This document shows positions 43,115-55,400 of a stretch of DNA of 64,000 nt, piece by piece. The translations under genes were made by a program, and so were the position numbers. The notes under the pieces are model-generated. The model had not been told where the DNA came from. It was given only the letters and a program-made list of their open reading frames with translations, and did not search any database. Positions within the stretch are counted from its first letter, which is position 1. Every line of letters begins with the position of its first letter. Source of the stretch: Rhynchospora pubera (lineage: Eukaryota > Streptophyta > Magnoliopsida > Poales > Cyperaceae); contig CM051462.1 in the NCBI GenBank assembly GCA_028095005.1, positions 176,089,955 through 176,153,954 of the forward strand, given 5' to 3'.

Positions 43115-45569
43115 TTAAGTATTGCTTTTTCTGTACTATTAAAGGAAAAGAAAGCCTGAAATCAGCAGAAGTAATATCAATAAATAATTATCATATATCA
43201 TATGCGAAAAAAAACTCTTTATAGTGGAACAAAAGGAGTATGGAATAATACCATGGTATTTATGCATGCAACAAAAGGAAGTCTAGAATAGTATTCAGGT
43301 GCACTCAATTTCTTTTAAAAGTGCCTAAAAAACTGAAATTTTATAATATGGAGCTAATCCATCTTTCAGAAAAATTGAAATTCAACACGAATGGACAGGG
43401 AGAGGAGCCCTATAAGCACATTCAAGTAATATTATAAAAAATATTTGATTTATTTAGCAAATCTAATTGCTTCAAACTGTGCCTAAAATAGTGCTTACAT
43501 CGCAAATTAGAAGCTCAGATGTTTACCAAAGCAGATGGCATAGAAATTAGGAGACATAAGCTGCTTCTCCATCATGAAAATGCCCACAGAACTAACCACA
43601 TTCATGCCTCATGCTCCAGAACATCAAGGGTAGTTTCTACATAAGTAAAATCAGTTTTGTCTCATAAATAGCTAGCCAATCAATATCTAAATAGATTAGA
43701 ATTTCTATCTGAAGACTCCTTACTTGAAATTCCTCTTCAATCGAATAGTTTTAAAATAGCAGCAATTAACTTTTTATCAGTACATAAATATATCTTACAA
43801 TGAAATAGTTTCAAATCAGCAACATCATAGTGAAATTTAAATACAATGCAAAAAAAAAAGAGAAGAAGAAGGATATGTACATGCCAACAAAGATGGCACA
43901 TGCCCACATGAACAGGAACACGAAGATCTTCGACTCCACCCGACACCAGCGCGCACAGCCAGATCTTCGACTCCATAGAACACTCAAGTTGTAGGGTCTA
44001 GTTGGTGGAGTAAGCGCATATAGCGTGACCTCATAGAGGATTGGAAATACATGAGGCATGTGCTCTTTTCCTACCAAAATGTCATCAGAATGAGAATGCT
44101 ATTGTAATTTTCGTACCACCAATCATCAAATGAGGAACATGCCTCTCCATGCCTAATTTGCAACAAATTTAACCTTAAATCAGCTGCAAAGAATGACTAA
44201 TCTGCCGTGCCAACTGGAATTGAGCCCTAAATGCAGGGGAAAAATAGATGACAAATTATAAACCAAAGATATCAAGAAAAAAATTTGATCACTGACCTTA
44301 GAAATTCTTCTCCAACAGATGGCAAGACCTCCTCTAACCTGCACTCTGCAGCCTGTGCAAGAAGAATCAATAAGTAACATTAGGAAATTAGAACCTAATG
44401 AAGAATGAGAAGAACCCAAAAAAAAATTGTGAGAACAAATGAACAACATTAAAGAGAATAAATATAAATAGAAAAGGGATGCTTAAAGAAAGAGAAAGAA
44501 AACTAAAAGCATTGATATTTCCCCTTAGTTTCAAAGAAAATGATGAAGTGAAGTTGGTACCTGTGATATCAGAATTTACTGAGGTAAATTGCCCTATGAT
44601 GCTTCACCCTAGTTTAGAGTTCATATCATCAGCTCATCTAACAAACACATTTTAACACATTAAGCAAACTTGCATATATTTTTCTTTGACTACTACCTTC
44701 TTAAGAAATAAATTTTGTATTTAATTTACTGAAATACTGTTTTTTTTTCCTAAAAAGTTGCAAGTTGATCTCTTAATCTATAACCATAGTCTTTTCATTT
44801 GGTGCAAATATCTTTTATAATTCGATGCAAGTGTCTGCCATGGAAAATAGCTGCGAATGGATTGCAAAAACATACGTTATATTTCTCACCATCTTCTCTT
44901 GGGTAAAAATCTCCACATCAGACAAATTAGCTGCAAAATGGGTAAGAGAGTGACAGAAAAAAAATCCAGAAGTGACTGGATATACATATCATTTTTCAAG
45001 GGTTGCGCATATATAAATCATGTACTTTTCTGTATATCTAGTCACTCGAAATTATCCATCAAGGGCTGCGCATAAATATAGCATTTTTCACAGATTATTT
45101 GCAAGCAATTAGCCAGAGTAACAACTCTCTTGCTTAATTTGTGAAATGGCAATCAGACTCTTAAAAAGAAACTAAATGTAACCAACCTGTAATCAGAAGA
45201 ATTTAATCAAAGAAAACTGTGAAAGGGTAACTGGACTTTTATCCAGCACAATCTGTGTAACCAACCTGTAATCAACACGATTCAAAAAGGAAAAAAAAAT
45301 ATAAAACAGAGTTGACAATGATAAGTGAAGTTTCGAAAAAAAGATGAACTGAAGAAAAAGAAAGGAAAAAATAGAGAAAGTGGTACCTCAAAACTCTCTT
45401 GGCCGGCAATCGGACCCAACTTTTGATGAAAGGCAAGGCAAGTGGAGAGAAGAAAAACACCGCCGTCCATCCAGGACAATCACCCACCTTCCTCATTCAT
45501 AGCCGTGAATTAAGCTAGAAAGTCTTGCTGAACAGGGAAAGAGGATCCACGGTTGTTCTCCTATGAATT
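43115..45569. other. Intergenic, no gene recognised
   Basis: Only short open frames. A minus-strand stretch at 43811-44077 contains HVFPILYEVTLYALTPPT, which reads like protein but was not placed in a family. It may be a gene fragment carried by the neighbouring Helitron. Confidence 0.35.
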
Positions 45570-46151
45570 TAGGGCCGTCAATGAAATCCGTTTACCCGTT
45601 TACCCAATCCGTACCGTACTGTATAAGACGGGTATGGGTAAAGTTTTATTTTCGTTAAGTTAACGGGTACGGGTAAGAAAATTTTTTCGTTAATTTAACG
45701 GGTACGGGTACGGATAAAATCTATTTCGTACCGTTTTCATAACGGGTAATTGCTACAATTAAAAAGATACAATTACATGATACATATGGCATCTTATATT
45801 GCATGATTGGTAAACAAATATTGCTAGATTTTATTTAAGATTTATAATTGTTTCCACTCAGTGTACGAAAAAATAAAAAAACATAAACCTAAAATATTCG
45901 CCACCATTGTTGCACTTTATTAATATACTTATTGATACAATTTATTTATACAGAGTGTACAAATTTTATTATTATTATATTCATATTTTACCATTATCGT
46001 ACCCGTACCGTTAATTCTTAACAGGTACGGGTAAGGTACGGGTAAAGCTATTTTTAACGGGTACGGGTAGGATACGGGTAAAGAAAATTTAAACGGGTAC
46101 GGTAATAAAAATACCTTCTACTGTACTGTACCGTACCCATTGACAGCCCTA
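45570..46151. mobile_element. hAT-type MITE, 582 bp
   Basis: It starts TAGGGCCGTCAATG and ends CATTGACAGCCCTA, with the perfect 8-bp duplication TATGAATT (45562-45569 and 46152-46159). The inside repeats ACGGGTACGGGTA words in both directions, the likely transposase-binding sites. Confidence 0.88.
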
Positions 46152-47039
46152 TATGAATTGGCAAAAAAAAAAAGAGGGGAAATAAGAGAAGAGGAAAAGG
46201 CAAAGGAAAAAAAGAGGAGAAAAAGCGGAAAAAAAACACCTGCGAGGAAAAATTTCCAAGGAACGCTGAGAAGAGGAGCAGAGCGAGAGAGAAAGGAAGA
46301 AACCCAGAAGCTTCTCACAGCAACAGTGCTGCCGAGAGGCTTCTGGAGGATCCATAACGCACACGAAAGGCAGCCGTATAGCTTCGAATGACCGCTACAG
46401 TAGAGAGGCATGGCTCGGCAGAGAAAGGATGAGATCTAGATCCACTGTGCCGATCAAAAGAAAAACGCACAGGAAGCAGGCAGACGCGAGGCATAGACCA
46501 AAGGCAAAACTCGAACACACACAATCAAACAGACATAAATCGGAAGAGAAAATCAAGGCACGCCCAGCGCAAACACTAAGTGGAGACGGACGAAGGAGAT
46601 AAGATCCATCCACACAGAGGGAAAATAGACGGTTCAGATAATTAAACTGTAAGAATCTGACTTGAAATTGAAGTATTTAAGATTTTCTTCACTTTTGAGG
46701 GAAAGACTTTCCAGAACAACACCTAATTTAACCGAGAAGATCAAGTCTTAGAAGACCACGACTAATTAAAATAAATCATCAACAGTGAACAGTCCTGCCA
46801 GATGCGTGCTCTGTTCTATTACCGGGCTCTGCAATATATACCATGGCCGCCCAATGCCTAAGGGAATCATTTACCAAATGAAATCTTCACCGGCTATGTT
46901 TTACTTAGAATATAAAAACAAATCTGTAGTTTATACTTTATAAAGATGCAAGTAATTTAGCATCACATGTTTTTTTTATTCCTCGTATTTTGAGATCGGA
47001 TCTTCATTGCTATAATTCCCACGGGATTTTTTTTTTTTT
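46152..47039. other. Intergenic, no gene recognised
   Basis: The purine-rich segment (46160-46470) gives open frames on both strands only through base bias. Nothing else was seen. Confidence 0.4.
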
Positions 47040-47390
47040 TAAAGGTCATTCTTGTGAAGAGGTGTCAAGATTGAAAAAATGGTGGAAGTTACCAATTCCA
47101 AATAAACTGAATTATTTAATGTGGTTGATTCATCGTGACAAAGTTTCATCTTTTTCTTTAAAAAAAAAACACCCGGAGGTGACAAAGTTTTATCTAGGCC
47201 AACCTCATGAAGAGGAAGTGGCAGGGAGATGCATTTAATTTTTGTGGTCAATTGGAGGTAACAAATCCTTGTTTGTGCAATGTAGATTTACCAAACAGAT
47301 TTGGTCTTGCTCAGGAAGGGACAGACTCGTGAGCACTCTTGGGTTCTTTTACAAGACATTTTTAATTTTGCTCTGCGAATGTCAAATTTT
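47040..47390 (+). pseudogene. LINE relic (zf-RVT region)
   Basis: Translation gives LKKWWKLPIPNKLNYLMWLI, followed about 50 codons later in another frame by FVQCRFTKQIWS. Both match the pattern of the zf-RVT domain at the end of plant LINE reverse transcriptases. An A-run (47160-47169) and frameshifts break it. Confidence 0.5.
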
Positions 47391-47422
47391 GGAGTATTAA
47401 GTATTTCTTCTAGTGCAAAATA

Positions 47423-47579
47423 TTTTGAAAACCGAACCAGCAACTGAACCGGACAATCTACTGGGTGAGTCAGTATACTAGTTTAACCGTGGTTGAACCG
47501 ATTTTTTTTTCGATTAAATCAGAAATGGACAGGCCTTCAGTTTGCGATTGAACTAGCCGGTCTGGTCCGGTTTTCAAAA
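47423..47579. mobile_element. Short MITE with TTTTGAAAACCG ends
   Basis: TTTTGAAAACCGAACCAG at the left faces CTGGTCCGGTTTTCAAAA at the right, about 157 bp in all. The target duplication is not clear, so the superfamily is left open. Confidence 0.55.
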
Positions 47580-49233
47580 CACAGCTAGTGCATAGTGCTG
47601 TATGTTGGAGGCTTTGGACTCATAGAAATGCTGCAAATCTATACTTACATATTAAAGCACACATACCAAGAGGTGTAACACGTTAGATCTAGGACGTAAA
47701 TAGATATTTATGCCGTTCAATTGGTTTGATCTGCGGTTGGATATCAATCGTCAGTCGAAGCAACACCATTGCTTGGTTTTTCATCTAATATAGAAATAAA
47801 TTGAATAACACATCTATTTGTATCGCTGATAAATTAAGAAATGTATTTTTATTGTCTAATATTATTTTGTTTCTTTATTTGCCCACATATGAGGGCATCT
47901 TATGCTAGTTTTAATTCAATACCTATCTTTTCTTTCAAAAATAGAGACACTTTTGAAGAATTAAAGTCTTAATATGTGTATATGTGGATCAAATGATGTA
48001 CCGTCATGTTCATGTGAATGATTCAACCTATCAAAAATTTATTCGGACCGAAAAAGTTAGATTCAAACCAAAATAATTCGGACGGTCCGAATCATGTTGA
48101 ACCAGAGGTGAATAGGTTGGATTTCAGACAATTAAACTGTTTAATTTCGAACCAAAATTAATTACCGACCTAGCATATATTTGGCAGGAAATATTGCAAT
48201 ATGTCAAATCATTCCATAAAAAATGGGCCCAAATCATGGGATGTTTTTACCAATTGAAGAGAATATCTGAATATGTGTGTTAGAAGAAAAGAAAATTTGA
48301 AGAATAATGACAAGAATTTTTTATAGTAATTTTATTTTCAAAATAGCTAGTTGTCTTATGTAATTTGTTGTTTATTTATCTTTTTTTCTCCCTCAAACAA
48401 TGTATCTCATGATAATTACAAAAAATAAATGAAAAGAGTGTGCATGTGTGGAGGACATACTGAATTTCGTTAAATTTCATGTTCTCTTTTGTATCTAATT
48501 GAGTGATCATCTATTCTATGATCATCGCTAAATAATCCTATGGGACACGGTTTTTGTGCAGTTGTACTTGAATCGTGTCTTCAAGAACCTAAAATTTAAT
48601 TATCGCTACTCAGACACTCGAATTCTTAACGGTTTACCTATCTATTTTGCAGTTTATTGGTAGGACGATCAACTTATGGTTAGGTCTGGTTATAGAGGGA
48701 TCGTTAAAGATGATGCAAAGGGAGATGATACCACATCTGACTATAGGAGGGGCAATCTTTCAGGAAACGTAGAATATGACTAAGGGTCTGCTTCAGAAAT
48801 TCAAATCAGAAGGAGAGGAAAGAAAATTTTACTCTGTCCCAAGAGTTACCTCCATATGAGAAGTTTTGAGGATGGAAAGTAAGAGGAGTAAGAGATATAG
48901 TGATTTTGTGAAAAATTTACTCTTAAAGTTTATCCTCTATTTGGAAGTAACAAAATTTGAGCAAACTCTCCTTTAATATACTTGTTCTGGAGCAGACCAT
49001 AAAGGATCAGAGAAAAGAGTAGATGGACATTCTTTTGGAAATAGTTTGGAGAGTGTTTTTGATGTATTGTGTATTTTATTAGAGAGTTGTTTCCCCCACT
49101 ATTATGTTAAAATAATAAAAAAAATGGTGGTAACTTGTAGGACTTTTGATTTATGTATGTTTTGTGTCTTTTATAATAGACAATTGAGGAGTTGTTTCCT
49201 AATGAAACTGATAGCTACAAGATATTTTATTCC
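47580..49233. other. Intergenic, no gene recognised
   Basis: AT-rich. It contains TTCGGACCGAA at 48043-48053 and the 16-bp palindrome ATTCGGACCGTCCGAAT-like block near 48077-48093, words similar to the Athila motif but in unrelated surroundings. Confidence 0.4.

Positions 49234-49307
<74 letters not shown>
49234..49307. repeat. AAT trinucleotide microsatellite, about 25 units
   Basis: A pure run of AAT units. It produces poly-Ile and poly-Tyr frames that are not genes. Confidence 0.97.
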
Positions 49308-49351
49308 GTTATGTCGGTCACAGCGGTTTGAGGATGAAGTTTCATAATAAC

Positions 49352-49540
49352 GTAGAGGTGCATAACGTTCAAAACAGTTTCATAATAAAACTGAAGTGTT
49401 TCGTTAACCGTTTCGTTTTGAACACGAAACTGTTTTAAGTATGCGTTAACCATTTCGTTTTTGAAACGTAACAAAAATCTTTAACCGTAACGAAACGAAA
49501 AAACGGTCTAAACTATCATCGTTTTCAGGCTTAGCGGAAC
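49352..49540. mobile_element. Degenerate hAT-like MITE
   Basis: TAGAGGTGCATAACG at the left and CGTTTTCAGGCTTA at the right resemble hAT ends, and the inside repeats CGTTTCGTT / AACGAAACG. The flanking 8 bp do not match well, so the ends may be off. A relative lies at about 61640-61823. Confidence 0.4.
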
Positions 49541-49677
49541 GGATTTAACATATGTCACATCTTTTGCTGAATGTGGTCAAAGTTAAGAGAATTTATCTGT
49601 TAAATTGAACTAGATTCACTGATCGTTCTAATAAGCCAATCTGAACTGTATAACTTTAGTACATTTGACCGCACAAT

Positions 49678-50926
49678 CACTACGCCAATTTTTTTCATTA
49701 GTACCGATTAAATATTGATTATTAGTATCGATTTTCAAGCCGTACTAATAATAGGGGTGCTAAAGATAATTAAAAACCGATACTAAAAATTCGGTACTAA
49801 AAACGCGTTGGAATTCATAGAAAAAAAGGCGGAGATCTTTAGTACCGGTTTTTAACTAATAACCGGTACTAAAGATGACGTCTTTAGTACCAGTTATTAG
49901 TTAAAAACCAGTACTAAAGATCCTCGTCATTTTTTTTATATTTACTATTTTTAGTACCGGTTTTTAGGCTAATAACCGATACTAAAAATCATTGTAAAAA
50001 AAAATTTAGGTTAGCGCTCATTTTTTCAAATTAACAAAATTACAAAATCTATATATTATACAAATAATTTACATACACAGTAAAATAAATAATAATTAAA
50101 AAAATAATAAAATTTTCGGATTTTAACCAAATTATACAAATTTCAGATTTTTAACCCAGTTTTAATTATAAAAATTTTGGGAATCAACCCAATTTCAAAA
50201 TCCATTAACAAAAATTAATCTTAATTTGTCGAATTTAATCATTTAACACAAATATTTAACCAAAATCCATTAGCAGTGAGAGAATGAGGTTCCTTACTCA
50301 TCGTAGAGGTGGCGAAGTCGCGTCCTGAACGAAAGAGCAATGAGAGAATGGCACAGTCGAGTCGAGAGAGAGAGAGAGAGAGGCGGTGGAGAAGGAGGAA
50401 AATACAGTGGATCGAGAGGGACCAGAGAAGCAACGTCAAGAGAGATGAGAGGCGGTGGAGAGTATATCAAGTGGAAGAGGAAGAGATGAGAGATAGAGAG
50501 GAGGCAGCAGCTAGATTTTGGACTTAAGAAAAATTTTCATGCAGAGAGAGGCATCTTATATTGATTTTGGCGGCATTTTATTTAAAAAAAATAAAATTAA
50601 TTTTTAGTACCGCTTTTTTATTAAAACCGGTACTAAAATAGTATCTTTAGTACCCGTTTTTTTTTAAAAACTGGTACTAAAGATAGACAGAATTTTAATT
50701 TTTTTGACAACCCTTTAGTACCAGTTTTTTATTAAAAACATGTACTAAAGATGAACCCTTTTTTTATTTTTTTGCCAATATTTTAGCATCTGTTTTTCTA
50801 AAAAACCGATACTAAAGATAAAATCTGATAATTACGAAATTGCCACAGACTATTTTTTATATCGGTTTTTTTTAAAAATAGATACGAATGTAGCGGTACT
50901 AAAGAATTTTTTTTTTTGACGTAGTG
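49678..50926. mobile_element. Non-autonomous CACTA element, 1.25 kb
   Basis: It starts CACTACGCCAA and ends TTGACGTAGTG, with the 3-bp duplication AAT on each side (49675-49677 and 50927-50929). Subterminal zones repeat TTTAGTACCGGTTTT in both directions, as in many plant CACTA elements. A purine-rich G+C-richer insert at about 50280-50520 may be captured sequence. The second gene copy shows no such insertion. Confidence 0.88.
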
Positions 50927-51263
50927 AATGGTTAAATTTGTTTTAACTTTCCATTGCCTAATTTCACTCTGATCAATTTATTAATCAATATATGTCAACA
51001 AGAGTCATCAAAGCATATAAATGCAGCTTTCCGAATGCTCCGTACCTCCACAAACAAAAGTCAGGTTGGTTGACAACTCGGAACTGAAGAAGTCATTAAT
51101 TAATGGGGTGACAGGCTTAATGCTCCGTAACTCTACCAACAAATATTGTCTGAATTGGTCGCCAATCGCCATCCACCAAACGTGTGACATCGACCTCCTC
51201 CGAGAATAGAAATATGTTTGTCTTTTATCTATCGCTTGTTCCTCTTTCTTTCGCCAAGAATTA

Positions 51264-51570
51264 TAGAGTTGTCAACGACACAAAAAAGCACGTCATGCCG
51301 TTTCTGTTAAGCGAAACAGAACGAATAACAGAATTCATTTTGGTTTCGTTCCAATAACGAAATGGTAAATGAAATGCGAAATTATATCGTTTCGCTTCTT
51401 TTCAAACCGTTTCATATGTAAATTCTGAAGTGGAATGTATAACGAAATGATATTTTATACCGTTTAAAAAACGAAATGATTAATAAAATGAAATCTTATA
51501 TCGTGTGTCTTAACGGAACAGCAAACGAAACAGTCTATCCCATGTGTTTCGTTCACGTTTGACAGCCCTA
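51264..51570. mobile_element. hAT-type MITE in the PTC52 copy-1 promoter, 307 bp
   Basis: It starts TAGAGTTGTCAACG and ends CGTTTGACAGCCCTA. Flanks AAGAATTA and AAAAATTG are an imperfect 8-bp duplication. The uninterrupted site AAGAATTG is kept at about 63066-63073 in the second gene copy, which confirms both ends. Confidence 0.88.
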
Positions 51571-51895
51571 AAAAATTGTCTGCTATGCTCCTCACCTTTT
51601 GACAAGGACTGAAGAGAAGTAACGCAACAAATTAAAAGAAGAAATGAAGATGGGCTGCAAATTGGGTTTAAGAATTAGATAAATATAGTGATGAGAAACG
51701 AGACCCTTTGGTCGTTTTTTTATATTGTCCGTTCGATCACTAATGGATGTTTCGTGATTAATATCTGGTCTGCCGATTTTCGTGCGGCCAGTAAAAATCA
51801 GTCCGATCAGATTAAATCGAATGGCTCAAATCAAAAGACGTCTACTGGACATTATTTTAAAACGACAAGAGAATCCAGATCCATAGAGGTGTAAT

Positions 51896-52177
51896 TAGGG
51901 GTGTCAAACGTGATAAGTGGCAACGGAACACCTTGTTCCGTTTGCCATGCCGGTAAGAAAAACGAAATCCATTTCAGTACTGTTAATAGTATCACTTCGT
52001 TAACGAAACGATTTCACTAAATGACATGTACAAAAACACGTTAATGTTAATGAAATAAATTTTGCTGCCACTTGTCGTTCCGTTAAGAAAACGAAATAAA
52101 TTTTAATACCATTCACCGTCCACTTACAAGTAACATGACTGGATAACGTTTTATTTTCCTTGCTGTTGACAGGCCTA
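51896..52177. mobile_element. hAT-type MITE in the PTC52 copy-1 promoter, 282 bp
   Basis: It starts TAGGGGTGTCAAACG and ends TTGACAGGCCTA, flanked by GGTGTAAT and GATGTAAT. The empty site GATGTAAT is present near 63386 upstream of the second copy. It lies 82 bp before the TATA box. Confidence 0.9.
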
Positions 52178-52259
52178 GATGTAATTACTAATTATATAAT
52201 TTACTTTACCATTGTTATAGACTTATAGTTCTTACTGATTGGTCCGATGTTATATTGCT

Positions 52260-52270
52260 TATATAAATAG
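52260..52270 (+). promoter_or_regulatory. TATA box of PTC52 copy 1
   Basis: TATATAAATAG lies 172 bp before the chosen ATG. The equivalent TATATAAACAG in copy 2 lies 173 bp before its ATG, so position and spacing are conserved. Confidence 0.65.
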
Positions 52271-52441
52271 GATACAATTATGTACCGGAAGGAGAGAAGC
52301 AAGAAAACACACAGTAAATTTTTCTCTGTTTCTTCGTTCTTCTTCTTTATCTTTGCTTCATTTTATTTGCGTTACTTTGATTACCAAAAATACCTAAATA
52401 CACAAATCAATCCAACTGGTATATTACACCTTTCACTGATC

Positions 52442-55400
52442 ATGGCCGCTCTCCCCATCTCCACACTCTCATGCCGCACTTGGCTCTTACCCAGCTCCCT
52501 CACCTTCTCTCCATCCAAATTCTCCATCTCATCATTTCCCTTTCAACATTCCCATCTTCACCATCAGCTGACCAGACTACACATTTCCACTCCACACTCT
52601 GCTTCCTCCAACACAGCAGTGTCCAACACGACTGACATTGAACCAAACCCAACTCCCACCTCGGAGACATTTGACTGGTATTCTCAGTGGTACCCGTTGC
52701 TTCCTTTATGTGACCTTGACAAGCGGGCCCCAAAGGCCCTGACTGTGCTGGGGCTCGACGTGGTCATTTGGTGGAACCGGGTGGAAGGTTCATGGAAAGT
52801 GTTCGATGATAGATGCCCTCACCGACTTGCACCTCTTTCTGAAGGCCGTATTGATCATAAAGGTAGACTTCAATGTGTGTACCATGGTTGGTGCTTTGAT
52901 GGAGTTGGTGCTTGCAAGTATATACCACAAGCTCCTGCACTCGGGCCACCGGTTAGTTTTTGGTTCTCACTTAGAATGGTCACTCCTCAGTCCTCCTTAA
53001 CTCACGTAAACAAAATTCAAAAATATCTATTTTTCTCTAGCTACAAGATTAATATAGTGATCACAATCATAGGCTCCGTTTGGATGGGTTGAGAATAAGG
53101 TAGGAAGAAGAAAGAAGGGAAAAAATTTATTGAAAAGGGGTAAATTTATTGGGAAGTGTGTAACTTTTGTGAAGAGTTTGGATGGTTAGAAATAAATTTA
53201 TTGGTAAAAAGTGGTTATTCCTTATTCCGGAAAGAAGCCATCCAAACGGAGCCATAAGTATGTATTAAATTTTGAACTTTTTCCATGTATCAATTACGAA
53301 CATATTCCATGTATCAATTACTATAAAAATAAACTAATAATTAAATAATTTTATTTTTTGATGAATTGAAGGAGCCTGCATTTGTTTTGTATTGTGTTAA
53401 GTAATGAAATTGCATGCAGGTCCATAAGAACGAGAAGGCTTGTGTTGCCGTGTATCCCAGTATTGTACAAAATGACATCCTCTGGTTTTGGCCCAACACT
53501 AGTCGTCAATACAAAGATATCATGCACAAAACAGGGCCTCCATATTTTCCAGAGTTGGATGATCCAACATTTTTTAACATGATGTCGACAAGAGAAGTTC
53601 TGTATGGGTAAATAGCATAATGTTATTAATCTATTATGTCTTCTTTCACTATGTAATAACAACATTTTCAGGCTCTGAAAATCTCTACTGCTATCAGAAA
53701 AGTTACTAATCTACTACCCCTTATGTATCTTTTTAACAACATTTTGAGGCTCTGAGAATCTTCACTTATGCATCATCTCCAGATATGAAGTTCTGACAGA
53801 GAATTTGTTGGATCCTGCTCATCTTCCATATGCTCATTATGGGATATTGGATCTTAGGAAGCGTGAAGATCCCGGAAGATAAGCTTCTAATTAATATGCA
53901 TCCTTCTTAACATTGATTACTCAATATTATTTTACTCAAATTTTGCACAAGTTAATTAAATATGAAACTGCAATTAATGTCAAACCGGCCCATATTCATG
54001 ATAGTAATTAACAATTGCATTCTATCTCGGTATGAATTTTAAGCTCATATTAGGTGTTAATAAGTGGTTCTGTTACTAATTAGAATTTGCCAATCTGGCG
54101 TCTTGTTTCTTTCATTTCATTGTAACTCATCAAAAATACAATGATCAAAAGTGCCGGCCGGCATCATTAATCTTCTTTTGTGAATATTTGACACTTTGAT
54201 GGTGCTTTTATATACCAGGTTCACGTGATATATTCAGGAATTCATATTTTGGTTAGTTTTTGGTTCTCACTTAGAATGGTCACTCCTCAGTCCTCCTTAA
54301 CTCACGTAAACAGAATTTAAAAATATCTATTTTTCTCTAGCTACAAGATTAATATAGTGATCATATTGATAAGTATGCATGCAGTTATGAACATATTCCA
54401 TGTATCGATTATGAACATATTTAGTTGAAGCAGCCTGCATTTGTTTTTTGTGTTGACTTAAGTTATGCAATTGCATGCAGGTCCATAAGAACGAGAAGGC
54501 TTGTGTTGCCGTGTATCCCAGTATTATGCAAAATGACATCCTCTGGTTTTGGCCCAACACTAGTCGTCAATACAAAGATATCATGCACAAAACAGGGCCT
54601 CCATATTTTCCAGAGTTGGATGACCAATCATTTTTTAATATAATGTCGACAAGAGATGTTCTGTATGGGTAAATAACATTGTCAGCTATTAATCTATTAT
54701 TGTCTTCTTCACTATAACAACATTTTCTGGCTGTCAAAATTTCTACCACTATCAGAAAAGTTGCTAATCTACTACCCGTTACATCTTTGTAACAACTTTT
54801 TGTGGCTTTTGAAAATCTTGACTTATGCATCATCTCCAGATACGAAGTTCTGATAGAGAATTTGTTGGATCCTTCTCATCTTCCATATGCTCATTATGGG
54901 ATAGTGGATCTCAAGAAGCGTGAAGATCTGGAAAGATAAGCTTCTAATTAATATGCATCATTCAGAACATTGATCACTCAATATTATTTTACTCAAATTT
55001 TGCACATGCAAGTTAATTAACAATTGCATTCCATCTTGGTTTGAATTTTAAGCTCATATTGGGTGTTAATAATCGGTTCTGTTACTAATTTGAATTTGCC
55101 AATCTGGCATTTTGTTTCTTTTATTTCATTGTAACTCATCAAAAATACAATGATCAAAGGTGCCGGCCAGTATCATTAATTTTCTTGTGAATATTTGACA
55201 CTTTGATGGTGCTTTTATATACCAGGTTCACGTGATATATTTAGGAATTCATATTTATTGGATGAATTAATATGTCGTACTAGCTATGTCACCTAATTAA
55301 TATGATTTATCTGATCCTCTCACAGTTGAAACTGATAGAGAAGGAGGTAGCCCACTCAAGCTAACAATAGAAAGGTCAGATATAACTGGTTTTGATGCTG

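Larger units (their letters stand above)
49558..52441 (+). other. Promoter-side arm of the duplication, PTC52 copy 1
   Basis: From ATCTTTTGCTGAATGTGGTC onward this stretch matches 62361-63646 upstream of the second gene copy. The match is interrupted by a CACTA and two hAT elements that the other copy lacks. Shared segments include a conserved CCGTACCTCCACAAACAAAAG block (about 51040) and the core promoter. Confidence 0.85.

Noticed and set aside
48043..48093. Relic of the Athila element, based on TTCGGACCGAA words
   Set aside because: The surroundings share nothing else with the element; chance or an unrelated palindrome is as likely.
49046..49474. Open frames with long poly-Ile or poly-Tyr runs
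   Set aside because: They are translations of the AAT microsatellite.
52280..52441. In-frame upstream ATG that would add 54 residues to PTC52 copy 1
   Set aside because: The equivalent frame in copy 2 is stopped by TAG before the gene, the added residues do not look like a transit peptide, and the ATG lies only about 10 bp after the TATA box.
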